Shown: piece after piece, positions 1-12,500 of the stretch
Layout: each line of letters begins with the position of its first letter
Numbering within the stretch: the stretch's first letter is position 1
Assembly: GCA_029582265.1 (NCBI GenBank)
Contig: CM055833.1
Coordinates: forward strand, 28,734,288-28,798,287
Origin: Zoroaster sp. YZ-2022
Taxonomy: Eukaryota > Echinodermata > Asteroidea > Forcipulatida > Zoroasteridae
DNA length: 64,000 nt
Direction: 5' to 3'
Translations under genes and position numbers: made by a program
Notes under the pieces: model-generated
The model's input: only the letters and a program-made list of their open reading frames with translations
Databases searched by the model: none
What the model was told of the DNA's origin: nothing

Positions 1-302
1 CAACAAACCTCAAGCACACACAGAAACATGAGATATCAATATAACACATCACTACTTAAAGTTACAATAAAAAACTAAATCTTGACCAGCCTCGGAGAAC
101 GCAATGGTATAAAAATACACTTTTGACTCTAAGGCGAACGTCTTCGATATCAAGTCCACTGGTGCGGAATAAGAAAAGACACGTTCAGTCATCATGATCC
201 ATCTCTGGTTTCGTATGGATTTACTCACGGCGCTTTTTATAACCATTATACAATGAAAAACCAACAAGACTTTAATTAAACATCCATAATAATAGTGACT
301 TG

Positions 303-333
<31 letters not shown>

Positions 334-498
334 GGTGTGTGTGAACGTACACACCATTCGTTGTGGGGTCCAAAACACAATAGAACAATTGGACCCCACA
401 AGGTAACTATAGAAAATCTTGTACCCCACAGGAGAATTATAAGGAAAAGGGATAATAGAACGAACAAAGGAATACCCCACAAATCAATGTGCGTGAGG

Positions 499-540
<42 letters not shown>

Positions 541-1280
541 TATTTGGCGGCAGAACAATGGAAAAGGAATAGGCTTATGTTTTTCTTTTAAAGGTAAGGT
601 ATATAATAAGTAACTCATAAATAATCAAATTTTAACCTAAAACTGCCTTGGTCTCAAGCTTATGATGGTATTAATCTCCCCTAGAAAGGATTTTGTCCGA
701 GATGATATAATTTTTTTACGAAAACTGAAATTATTGCCTTTTCGAATTAAGGAAAGATTACTCTTTTTCCCAATTTCACATTAGAATGAATGCTACAAAA
801 ATATTATTGCATCTTTAATATCTTTTCAATAATGATAAATATTAACACAACAGTGTGCTATATTGAGGAGGACATTTCCTTGATTGAACAGTGTACTGAA
901 TATCCTTGTTTCGTGATTCCTATATTGTTTATTTCTCTTTGTTACCCCACCCTCAGCTTAGCCTTCGGACGAGCAAATGATATAAATATTTGACAGACTT
1001 TCGTTTAGTTTCGGTCATGTGTGCTAGCAGACTGTCTGATTCATTATATTTCAGTTTTAGCGATACACAATCATATCAGTAGGCCTGTCACCCACACAGA
1101 CAAAACACATATCCTTCCTCCATCTGCCCACTTCGCCTAAACGAGAGAAGAAAAAAATGTTGTATGGTTTCACCTCGTCTGACAAAATCGTGTTCACATG
1201 AAAATAAACTCACGGGCTTGTTTCTCCAGCCCCTTAAGCATACGGCCAGTGATGCAATGAATTAGGAGACCATATGCTAA
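1..1280. other. Non-coding stretch with GT microsatellites
   Basis: No convincing exon is seen. The stretch contains two GT/TG microsatellite blocks (about 308-343 and 501-538) about 160 bp apart. A segment around 845-905 shares wording with 1955-2040 (an inserted repeat containing 'gaacagtg.actgaat'), so part of it is dispersed repeat. The rest is AT-rich unique sequence. Confidence 0.6.
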
Positions 1281-1389
1281 GGTATACGGGAGAGGCGAAT
1301 TATGTATTCAGCTTGGCATCTTTCTAATGGCACATTGCACCTGGAATGGTTGTTCTCTGTTTCCCCGTCTCCGGAGACCCCACCTGCCG

Positions 1390-1465
1390 TCTTGCTCATG
1401 CAAATGATACTGATGCCGGTGAAGACGGAGCCGCACCGGAGGCAGGTGATGCCAGTCTTGAAGAC
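1390..1465 (-). CDS. Possible isolated coding exon, unidentified
   Basis: On the minus strand a short segment reads LVFKTGITCLRCGSVFTGIS and onward to about ...CMSKTAG. Nearly every codon ends in G or C, unlike the AT-rich surroundings. It is preceded by a plausible acceptor (pyrimidine-rich, ending ggtgcag) and followed by a weak donor (GCAG/gtgggg). The Cys pair and hydrophobic run could be the start of a membrane protein. No partner exons were found to the left, so this may be chance or a fragment. I do not recognise the family. Confidence 0.2.
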
Positions 1466-1828
1466 AAGCTGCACCAATGGGGAGACAGTGAAAAATTAAA
1501 AAGTCGAATCTAAGAGAAGTATCTGATGTAGCTGTTTTGTTTACAGCTGAGCCACAGAGGCAATAAAAGGGGCTATGAAATAAGAAATGTTAACATTTTA
1601 CACAGCTCTGTATCCAGATATCCATGTTGACAATATTGCTGTACAACATTGTTTTGATACCTTTTTTTTGCCACTTTTTGTCTACTGAATGGAATAATTT
1701 TCCATTGATCTATTCATGAACAACGGAATTGTTTTTCTTTCTTAAAAGATGAAAAATTCATCTCGACATTATTTGATTGTCAAATGTATTTTCAATATGG
1801 ATATCATCAGAGGGAAAGAAAATTGACT

Positions 1829-1905
1829 GATACGGAATTCGAACCAGCGACATGGGTAAGGGTCCCAGCGTTCTTCCAAAGTTACCGAGCTTATCAAACC
1901 TGCCC
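1829..1905 (-). repeat. tRNA-like SINE head
   Basis: Read on the minus strand, 77 nt resemble a tRNA gene. An A-box-like segment (GATAAGCTCGGTAACTTTGG) is followed about 40 nt later by a B box (GGTTCGAATTCC). The arms do not pair like a functional tRNA, and AT-rich non-tRNA sequence continues downstream (1829 to about 1740). A tRNA-derived SINE is therefore more likely than a tRNA gene. Confidence 0.5.
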
Positions 1906-1909
1906 TAAT

Positions 1910-4900
1910 ATATGGCAACTGAAAAAACTTGTTTTCTTGCCCCATGTCTGTCCCCAATGATAAATAGCACAATAGTATTTAATATATTGAGGATCGGGAA
2001 GATCTCCTTGTTTGAACAGTGCACTGAATGGCCGAGGCATGTGACATCTCCTGGCGCCGGCCAAAGATCGAACCGTCATTGGAAACAATTTACTCATTTC
2101 TTCGTCATCATTTTGTTCGGGAAAAGTTTGAAAAATGTAGTCCATCAGCGTCAGAACTGACACCCACTTGTACCATGGGACGCCCTTGATACTGTAATTG
2201 ATCAGACCCATTTTTCTCGACAGATACAGATTTAATTTTCAGTTAATATCCAACCGCTTTCTTTTTCTCTGCTCCTATTATACGACGTCATGTACTGCTA
2301 CTCATCTGCAAAAGAAATGCGGTCACGTTCGATAAAATGGAAATACAAGTAGGCCTATAGATTTACATATGACCCAAAAGTTTACGTCAACCCTAATAAC
2401 GTGGACTTAATATTCAGTTGTGATCTCCATAATTATGATGAAAAAGATCACTCATTTTAAGTTTCTCTCTGACTAGATTGACGTGTTTTTTTTCAGTGAA
2501 TGCAACAGTAAAACTGCTTATCCCAACTAGCCCAATATACCTATTTCCCTCCCTGTCTTGTCGGACATTCTGTAGGACGGGCTGTCTGTCTGTCTGTCTG
2601 TCTACCGATGTAAATTGTTCGGTCTGGTTCATATCCGCTCCTATATTGTCACTGTACTAGTCTGGTTCCTAACGACACGTACACAATATCAAAGCAGTGA
2701 TTCAAACAGAACCATATGTAGTGCCTTTTATAGGCACAACACTGTCAAAGTGATGTTTGAAACACATCACATGGATGTCATCATCTAGCATTACCATGTG
2801 CGCCTCGGATCCAGAGGGTACTATTCTATTTCTGTCATAAAATAATTTACATCCTGATATGTTTTTACCATTGGACTTTCAAGAGGCACTCAGTATGGGT
2901 GAAAAATGATGGTGCAATCCCATTCAGTGACACTTCATCTTTTGTTGGCTTGTTTTTTTTTTTCAAAATGTACTTTCCGTACAAAATGATATGGGTCCGT
3001 ATCTGACTATTTCCGTTGTTTGTCAGTTTGACAATAACGTTTGTGGAGATAGTAGACCTTTTGTTTAAAGGTACCATGACCGATTGGTCAAAATGGGGGA
3101 AATGTGTTGAAGAGACAGGATGTTTTTTTTCTTCAGATCCTTGGGTACAAATCAAAACCAAAACGTTATTATTATATGCAGAAATATTATTCAATTTAAG
3201 CCTCACGTCTCAGGTAATTGACTTCAATGTCAATATTATTTGAATGTTTGTATGAGCAATTCTATCAAAATAGTAGCAAACTTCAACTGAACTAGATAAA
3301 GTTTAACACATGCTTGGTGTAAACCTTAAAGATATTTACGAGTTGCAAGATAATAGACAAGCCCCTAAGATAATAGACAGCTGCAATATTTTGCCTGGCA
3401 AAATCGATCACTTTGAATAAAACAAGATCTCAAAATGCACAACTCCGAGTTATTTTGGTTTTAACAATGAGTCAAAATTGCAGAAGATATTTATTTATGT
3501 GCTCCTGAGCGCGTAGCAGAGTGTCATATATCGACAGCAGGCACAAGAAACGGAAATGAGAAAGGGGTGAGTTTTTAGCGTTGTTTTTTCGATCGATGGA
3601 ATAATGACATTCGTTCGCTCTTAGCTCTGGAGGTCTCTCGGAAAAAACGAGCAACTTTCCCCCGTCGATGAGACGAACAAAAGTCCAAGTTGCAATACCT
3701 CAAGTTCTTGTCGCGGTATGCTCAAGTGTACACTCTGCAATCTGTACACGTCTAAGCGGTAATGGACGCCAGGAATAATTTATGGGGAGTCTTTATTGAA
3801 ACACTCAGTGCGCGTCAAGAGGACAAGATGGTAACGGCAAGAGAGATTTTTGTTTCACTCCCAACGAGAAATTACTGAGATGAATGTACAGACACATGGC
3901 TTTTTGGGCTCGAGTCGTGGTGTTTTCGACCTGTCAATAATTTAACAGGTGAAGATTACCAACTAGATACTAAGAGCTGGTACGGAGGGAGCGAGAAATC
4001 TTAAGAGCTTTTCAACATCTTTTGCCAGTAAACAACTGATGTTGAAAGCAATAGTGCAGCGACTTACGATGTGACATTTACCAATGTTACTTCCATTATG
4101 TACTGAGAAGTATTATTCGTTTTTTATTCCGTTTTGTGCGTCCTCTAGATGTTTCGTCATGATCGTATAAGCCAATGACATAGTTCATAATGTTATGGGA
4201 TAATCAAGCCACACGTTGCGCAACCAACGTCTTTCGCTTTCTCAAGTTGAGGGCCTGAAGAGATGAAAGTAAAATGTAGAGGCAGACAATCAGAACTTAG
4301 GGGGCACCAACAGTATGTGGAGGGGCAATGATGCAGTGGGGGCTTTGTACTGAATGTGGGAGACCGCAACAACTCAACTAAAATTGCATTGGCTGTCTTG
4401 TCGAACGTGGGTTGCAGAGTGGTCTGCACGGGAGGGAGCACTCCCCCCTCCCCCTCAGTCCCTTAGCCTTGATATGGACCTGATTGAAGGGGATGTCCAA
4501 TAAGTCTCTGGTTGTGTTGGTAGAAGTATAGGCATCATTGTGTCGGCACAAAAAGGATCCGCGTCATCTGTTCGTGGCTTATTGTTTCAACAGGCACAAT
4601 GTTATACAGAGCTCTATACATTATAGTCTCCTCACGCAGTCGTGTTGTGTACCTGCATCAATCCTATACCCCGATACCTCATTTAAGGGAAGCTACACAG
4701 CATTCAGTAAGATAGCTTGAACCTTCGTGGTGATTCTTCTCTGGTTACCTCCCTCTAATCAGAAATATATGCCTTCTTCATCATTCTACAAAGGCATTCA
4801 TTATACTCCTCATGACGGGGCTTATAATTATCATGTCCAAAGCGGGGCCGGGACCCTACTTCTGGAAAGGAGGGAGGCAATTGGTGTATTGTACACCGTG

Positions 4901-5630
4901 CCATCAAAGCACCTGTACAAGCCGAGCAATAATAGCTTCGCAATTGGGTCTGTTTTTACTTCCCTTTGCTTTTCTACCGAATTCGCACAGAATCCTGGTA
5001 ATGAACATTCGAAATTTGCAGAAGATGGCACAGAATTCTTTTTAATATCTGAAAATAAGTAGGCCAACAACAGTAAGTGTTGTATAATGTTATACTTTTG
5101 AGCTCGGGTTATGCAAATAATAAAAAGTGAATAAACTAATTGGTCAATGTGACCATCATCCATCCCCTATTTCCAACCCCATCACCCCTATTTCCAACCC
5201 CAATTCCACCCCATTTCAAGGAATAGGGTCTTCGTTTTGTATATTTCCAAAGCCTATTGATGTAGCCTATTTACATTCTTCGAATGGGGGTATTACTGGT
5301 AAAGGACAAAATTAATAATAAGTGAAAGTCAATTCTCTGAGTATATCCTCAAAATCGAGTTTTGCATGCGAGTTAAGATCACGGATTTTTAAATTCAATA
5401 AATTATGCGCCTGCATGGATAGGCCATTAGTTGGATTTTACGAGTAGATCTGAATCTGAATGATTTCATCGATCACTGAGACCCCATGAATGCATTCGTC
5501 GCGTTTTATCTCGTGATGGGACATTTGAGGACATCAGTCGGTAGAAGTCATGCATGCTCTTGGTTGGTGTAGAAAGAGCAATGAACTGATTGTGGTGATG
5601 CCAGAAGTCGAACATCACATGCAGTGTGGA
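1910..5630. other. Gene-free AT-rich stretch
   Basis: No supported exon. Contains a (TGTC)n block at 2581-2604 and a copy of the dispersed segment seen near 845-905. Open frames here are short, cross homopolymers and show no codon bias. Nothing else was recognised. Confidence 0.5.
2581..2604. repeat. (TGTC)n microsatellite
   Basis: About six copies of the tetranucleotide TGTC. Confidence 0.85.
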
Positions 5631-5636
5631 AATATG

Positions 5637-5763
<127 letters not shown>

Positions 5764-5866
5764 AAGAACAGAGTGAAGGATCGAACTGGTAAACAGGAAG
5801 AGGTTTCTGAGGCCAACTTTGGTCGGTGAAAACATTTGAATCGATATACAACTTGGAGCCTGTGTA

Positions 5867-6141
5867 CACTGTAAAAACGGTGTTTAGAATTTAAACACAT
5901 GCAAAACCGTAAAATAAACGCGTTTTAGGAATGCGTTTAAATACTAAACGGCCATCCTCTGTACATGTCACAAAGCTAACCTGCTTAGCTTTTTGACACC
6001 TGTTCATATGGTATTTAGCATTCAAACACACTTCACAGAAAAGCACAATGTAAACATGTTTTAGGCTAAACATGAGAAAAAAGTGAGTACAAGCCATGTG
6101 TTTAGAAATGTTTTTGGATTCTAAACACCATTTTTACAGTG
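5867..6141. mobile_element. TA-flanked MITE with CACTGTAAAAA ends
   Basis: 275 bp bounded by inverted repeats starting CACTGTAAAAA(C/T)GGTG and continuing, imperfectly, into AAACACATG. A TA dinucleotide lies directly outside both ends (5865-5866 and 6142-6143), as expected for a Tc1/mariner-type target duplication. There is no coding capacity, so it is a non-autonomous element. Confidence 0.8.
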
Positions 6142-6149
6142 TAGTCTTA

Positions 6150-9100
6150 TGTATAATTCAGCTTATGTTCAATATCCAAAATAGTTTCCCCGAAAATGCA
6201 TATACATCCATTCAGAGTGCAGTAGACCTTTTGCGAGGATGCTTCTAATAATTATTGCCAAACATTCCAGTGAATCGAAAATGACCAATGTAATCAACTT
6301 TTTGACCTCTGAGAAGCAGAACACATTATTTACTACAATAAAATGATGAACTGGTACAGTGTATCAAATTCGGTATACAAACCAGTGGCACAATGACATT
6401 TTGAGGGAGTCGGATGGTGGAGGAGGCGGGGGACAATGATTTTGTTGACGGCACATTGGCACTTTGAGGTTTGAATTTTCTGTAGGGGCACCTGCTGGGG
6501 GCATTGAATTTCGGGGGCGTGCCTCAAAATCCCTCACGCCTTTGATGAACTTCTGTGGCAGATCATACAATGCTGTATAAGGGTTCCACAGCACCAAAAC
6601 AGATGTTGTTTACCTAAAATAGGAGATGGCAGGCCTAATTCTGTATGCACGGACACAGCTTGGTTTTATTCAAAGAAAATACATCCCATGATAATAGTCT
6701 ATTATTTCTCAGTTAATGTATTAGTTTATTCACCCGAGAGAAAAAAAACAATAGCATAATTATGCTTATGTAAAGTACACTGTACTTTTTATGAGTAACG
6801 GAACATAATTATTTTCAAGGTTAATCTATAATTATAGTCTGGAGGATAGCGATGTCTGCATGGATTACAGTTACGTTTACCAGTATATTTTTGGGAAATA
6901 TTTTAAAAGGCAATTGGAATCCATACACGTATTATGCTTTTTGGATGTCCATATGTTTGTATATAACAGATGATTCCAGTCTAATACTGACAAAAATACG
7001 TATGCCCTAATGGCCTTATGCACACCGCCCTCTGCCTACAAATCGATTGTGTATTTGGCTTATGGTAACATCGTGGTTTTCCCAAATTTAATAAGTACCG
7101 GTACTTGAACAGTTGAGATACAATACCCCACGAAACCATTCTGTTGTATGGGCTCTCATATACATTAATTTTCGATAAAATTATAAGTCTCCTGAACTAA
7201 TTCATTTCTGTTTTAGACCGAAATATAAATCAAAGCACATTGTGACATTGAAACCTATATAATTAATACATGTAGGACCCCTATGTGTTTGAATTTGAAA
7301 CTGTTTCCTCAGAAAATGCGCAATCTTATTGAGCATACATTTCACTTGTCATTTAGGTCCTGAAAAGACGTATATCAATTTGTTACATTCTCATGTTCAT
7401 AATATGCAATGCATGCACATTATAATCTTTACAACACCTTATTGATTGTTTCCCCAAATATCCCAGAAGGTCGTCATTCTTTTTATTTTTAGACATAAGT
7501 ATAAAAAAAAATCCCGCAGGATCTTAGGAAACTTAATAAAATTCTTAGACTACTTCACATAATTTTGATCTGTTGTGTATTTCTTAGCTAATTCTGAAAA
7601 AAAAAAATATATTTTTGGTATAATTAACCTTGCAAGTTTTTCAGAAGTTGGCTGAATTTTCTTTTTCTTTTTTAAAATGTATCGGAAAATATTTTTGGTA
7701 GGCCTAAGTACCGAGGGCTTATTACAACCCTTCCAGTTATACAGGCCTATGAAAAATAAAGAATTTCAAGGCAATTCGAATTCATTGGCAAATTTAGTTA
7801 ATTTTTTCGTTAATCAAGTATCAACGATTCCGATTCCACTCGGTCATCCAGCTGAAACAGCCAATTGACAAGTTATACAAACATTATGAGGGCGCTAGAC
7901 ACTATATCACCAAAATCAATGGGTACTTCAAAAATGACACTGGACGAGAAAGAAAACCTGGCATAATAATCAATTCCAATATTGAATCAACTACTGATGC
8001 ATAGGATCTGTGTACCACATTTGTTTGTTTATTATTGTGGGCTACGTGATATTAATCCACAAACCCACAAAGTCGTTTTTTTTTAATATTTCCTTTTTCA
8101 TAACAAAATGTTTCATGTTGCAAAGTAGGAAGTGAACAATTTCCTAAAACAACAAAGCAAAGTCAGGGTCCGCATTTGGGGATCTTCCACGTTATTTCTT
8201 TTCCCCTAAGGTATCCAAAATGTACATTGAGGAGTGTGCAGAAGCGTGCGTAATATAAGACCTAAAAACAAATCGGACAGTTTTCTTGTATACTTTTGGA
8301 GGTGAGACGATTATCAAAAACAAGCCTAATTGACTTGTTAAACTACATTTAAAAATGCTAAACAAAAATAGATAGGCTTACCCCTTATGCACGTCAGGAT
8401 CGATGGCCATGGTCAGGAATTGCAATAGTTGGAAGAGATATGATATCTTCCCAATATCTGAACTTGTCATCAAGTAAACTTCTAGTGACATGAGGCAGAA
8501 GTAAACCGTCGGAAATTACTCGATGATACAACATTTACCGAGATGTTTGTATCTAAATGCTTGTAAATTGATGTGAAGGTTCCCAATAATCCTTAGTGTA
8601 GGAAACTTTGGCTTGTTCCATCTGAAGCGCTTTCAATAAGTCTCCATTTTGTAACAATCGTTTTAGAGGTATAATAATATGTGCACTCATTTCACTGACA
8701 TTTTTACAGGTGATTGTGCATTTAATATCTATTAAATTGTCTTATTTCATAAATTTTGTTGTGAAGAATTTCTTACTTTGGGCAGAAAATCCCTGGATTT
8801 AGTTGCATCATAGACTCAGACTAGGCCTATGTCTATTTTATTACTCGATTTTCCCCAGTTTAGTTTCAGCATAGAGTAAGGAGCTCCATGCACCCCAATG
8901 GTTTTTAGTTACGTCACAAAACCATCCTGACTAGTGGCCTAGTTCGTCACCACATCAAAGCAGGATACCCGCCACCCACGTCATTTGGGGACATCCCCAA
9001 GACCACCATACTGAATCATCCATACCCTGACTCAAACTGTTATTAAACCACCCACTTTCCGCAATGCCGTAAAACGCTGGTTTTTGCTCTTGACCACACA

Positions 9101-9160
9101 ATCGGAAGCCGACAATGAATTTCAACCACGAGAATTGTAACTAAAAGCCAGGATGGGAGA
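6150..9160. other. Gene-free upstream flank of the growth-factor gene
   Basis: No exon supported. Sequence is AT-rich with poly-A/T tracts. The 8.87-9.19 kb part is less AT-biased and carries a TATA-like word (tatttaag near 9164) about 430 bp upstream of the start codon of the next gene. It may hold that gene's promoter, but this is only inference. Confidence 0.4.
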
Positions 9161-9592
9161 TAAAGTATTTAAGCAGATGCAAGAGACAAACATCGGGTCA
9201 AGGTGTCATTTATTGCAATTGTGCTCCCACATTTTTTTTACGAACAAGAAATCCCGGACCGCACTTTCCAGGTAGGCCTAGCTGTTGGTGCTGACTTTCT
9301 GCCAGGGACTTGCCGGCATTGTTGCGGAGGACATTCCGTGAATCACGTACCAACTTGTGCCATTTCGAAAGAGCTTCACAGTTTATTCAACAATACTCAA
9401 TCCAATTCCCTTTTTCCAAGGTCAGTGTTATTTCCATACAAAGTGAAAGTGATTAAAGTGCACCGAACTCTGTCCCATGCCCATCGCAACCAAAAACAAA
9501 ATTTGTTTCCAGCCTACAGTGAGTGGACTTCAGATTCTGTCTGGTGGTGTTCGTATGAAACGTACATGTGTGCCAGTGATTAGTGTGTGGTC

Positions 9593-12500
9593 ATGATGGC
9601 AAGCAATGCGGTTACTTGTGGCTCAAGTGGATGGCTGTATTACGTTTTGATAGTTTGGGTTGCGGTGGCAACTGTATGTATCCAAATAAACGCGCATTCA
9701 CAGGTAAGTTTGTTTTCTTTTTTTTCCCACCAATACATGTGATTTGAAACTTTGCATGGTCGATAATACCATGTGTGTCATAAAAATCTCTTCTTGGAAG
9801 AAATGGTGTGTTTTATCAACAATTGTTTTTGTAACCATTGAATTTACAGCAGTTTGGTTCCAGTGCTTACATGTACAATCATCGGAATATATTATGTGAT
9901 CACTAGTTGAGATCATTTTAAAGCGAAGCTACAATTTTGGTTAAATACCAGATTATGAAATTAACAAACTATTGTCTAAACAACATACTTGAAGTAAAAG
10001 GTTTGTACACATATCAATCATGCTTTTATCTTTGAGAAGAAAAAAAAAAATTATGTAGAAATAAATCGGAAAAAACATGTGACATTTTTCATTGTTTCTC
10101 AAAAACCATTCATTGTTTCTCAAAAAAATGTATCAATAAACTTTCACAGGTTAGTTTTATGATATATATTTTTGGGAAAACTAGAGAGTTAAAGAGAATG
10201 TAATGTTGTAGCGTTCCTGTAAAACATAGAAGAGTTTTGCTTTGACTCATACAATTCCTAATTCCTCTTGATAAATGATAAATTAAAACATCAACATCAA
10301 ACTATTTGAGAAAGCGATGTATAAAGCTATTCTCTATTATCCACAATAGCATTTTTACAATAATACCTAACCAAACAACTTTCCCAGCAAATTTCCCGTT
10401 CTATGGTTTTTACAAAGCCAGGTTGACCCTCGAACAGCAGGTTACATTTCAATTTCTTCTGGAAAAAAATGTATTCTTAGTAAAATAGGGTTAACAAAAA
10501 CATTTGGCATAAGTTGTTTTGCTTTTCATTCTTTGACTTCACTGAATTGAAACACATTTTTAAGATCACTACAACACATCCAAATTTGTATTGTATTTGA
10601 TAATATTTGTCTGATCTCTCAAGATGTGAAATAAATTAATTCATTATTTAAAATCTTTATGTTCTTGTAGATCCCTTCATCAGTGTTGTATGCAATGAAA
10701 CAAGTCAAGACAATTGAAGATCTGTTGGAGCTGTTGGATCAAACAGGTAGCTATATCCCCCTCCCTCACCTCTCCCAAAAGCCAACCAAATCAGTGAAAT
10801 CACCATCTATGAAGGCACTCCCTCTTTGTTACTCAGTCACGCCCCTAAGACAACCCAATTAAAGTTTGTGCAGGTATTTATAAATGTCTCAGTAATTGCC
10901 ATATTGCATATTCAATTTTGGTAGTCTGATTGGGCGTGGTATTGTTATAGCTGAGTTAACAAAGACAATTTTGTTACATATAAAGGAATAAATAAGAACA
11001 AAAAGGAAAAGGAAGCACTGATCACATACAATTTTCCTCTTCTGTCAATAACAGTATCATAATTATTTTTAGCCTAAGTGTCTGGTTTCTGGTCATTGGT
11101 CAGCTTCAAAATCGGTGCTGTGATGCGCTTTTCAAATGTTTTGGGTAATCTTTTTTTTTTTTGCCAACCAGTGAAATACATGATACATGTATACGCGGTT
11201 ATTGGAACCAGACCAAATTTCCCATACACAAAGTATGGTGGCTAAGAGAGGCCTCACAAATCGGGCAAACGTTCATACCCCTATGTGAAAAAGTTGTCTC
11301 AAACTAGACAACTCACCCAAAGACCAGAAACCAGAGACTTTTTTGGGGGGTGGGGGGGAGCCTAATTATTTATGTTTATTTTTGGTGGATACTAGGTAGC
11401 AAAATGGAAGGAGTGCAAAGGTTATATGATGTACATTTACCAAATTAATGTGTCTTTCCTTGCTCGTTAAGTAAGCCAAGAGTTAATATTGAATAGGGAA
11501 TGGGTATTGCTACACTGACACTGCAAAACAATACTCATAAAACTGTTTTGTTTTTTTTGTCTGAGGCTCTGGGAAAAAAACATTGGCATTTTGCCACATA
11601 GTCCAACTCATGCCACCTACAGTACCAATATTTCTGTTTCATCCATTATCCATTGGGTGGCCCTGTCACCTTGTGTTGATGGGGTTTGCCAATATTTTCC
11701 CAAAGAGACATAATTCATTGCATAACTTGTTTTTCTCGAGGGAAATCATTTCACAATAATTGTGTGTCCCTGTCCATTCAGGGCCCTCATTTGGTCAAGG
11801 GCATATATTATGGATATGTCTCACCGAGGCCAAACCCATGAAAACACAGACATTGAGTGTCCTCAAAAGCTGGTCATGTGAGTTTATGTATTTCAACAAG
11901 TTTTTCTAAAAGATTAAAGCACTTCAGATGGAATAATTTCTCAGGATAATTTATGCTTTTACAAATGCTGCTTTTTGATAAAATTGTTTTTAATTTGATA
12001 TTTCCCTCTTCATTTGTACACAGGAAGAGAAGTGAAACCCACCCAAGCCAAACATATTCCTTGGATTCCTCCTCAAGACAAAGACGACTGGGATGAAGAT
12101 GATGATGATGAGGATGATGAGAGTGATGAGGATGATCACCGACCTAGAAGTAAACCTAGGTCTGAAGGTTTTGCTGAATTGGCTGCCCAGATGCGACTCA
12201 AGTTGATTTCCACACAGTTTTGTAAGAATAACTCAGCATCCTTTCAATAATAAGTCTTAAAGTGTGATGCTGTTATAAGAAGGCTGGAGACATGGCCACT
12301 GGTAATGATGAACCAATCGAGAAATTATTCACATGATGTTTTTATTGATTCATATTAATTTTTGGAAGTTTTGATAAAGTAAAATATTATGAGGGCATTT
12401 CATAAACCTTTCCTAATTATTTTGAAATTATTTTGAAGTATTTGAAATATGAACTCAACTAATAAATTTTTCCTTGAAGGCCAACACATGCTTTTAGTAA

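Noticed and set aside
9203..9583. 126-aa frame just before the growth-factor start
   Set aside because: No ATG start that fits, no family resemblance, and it overlaps the likely 5' UTR; the signal-peptide exon at 9593 is in a separate unit.
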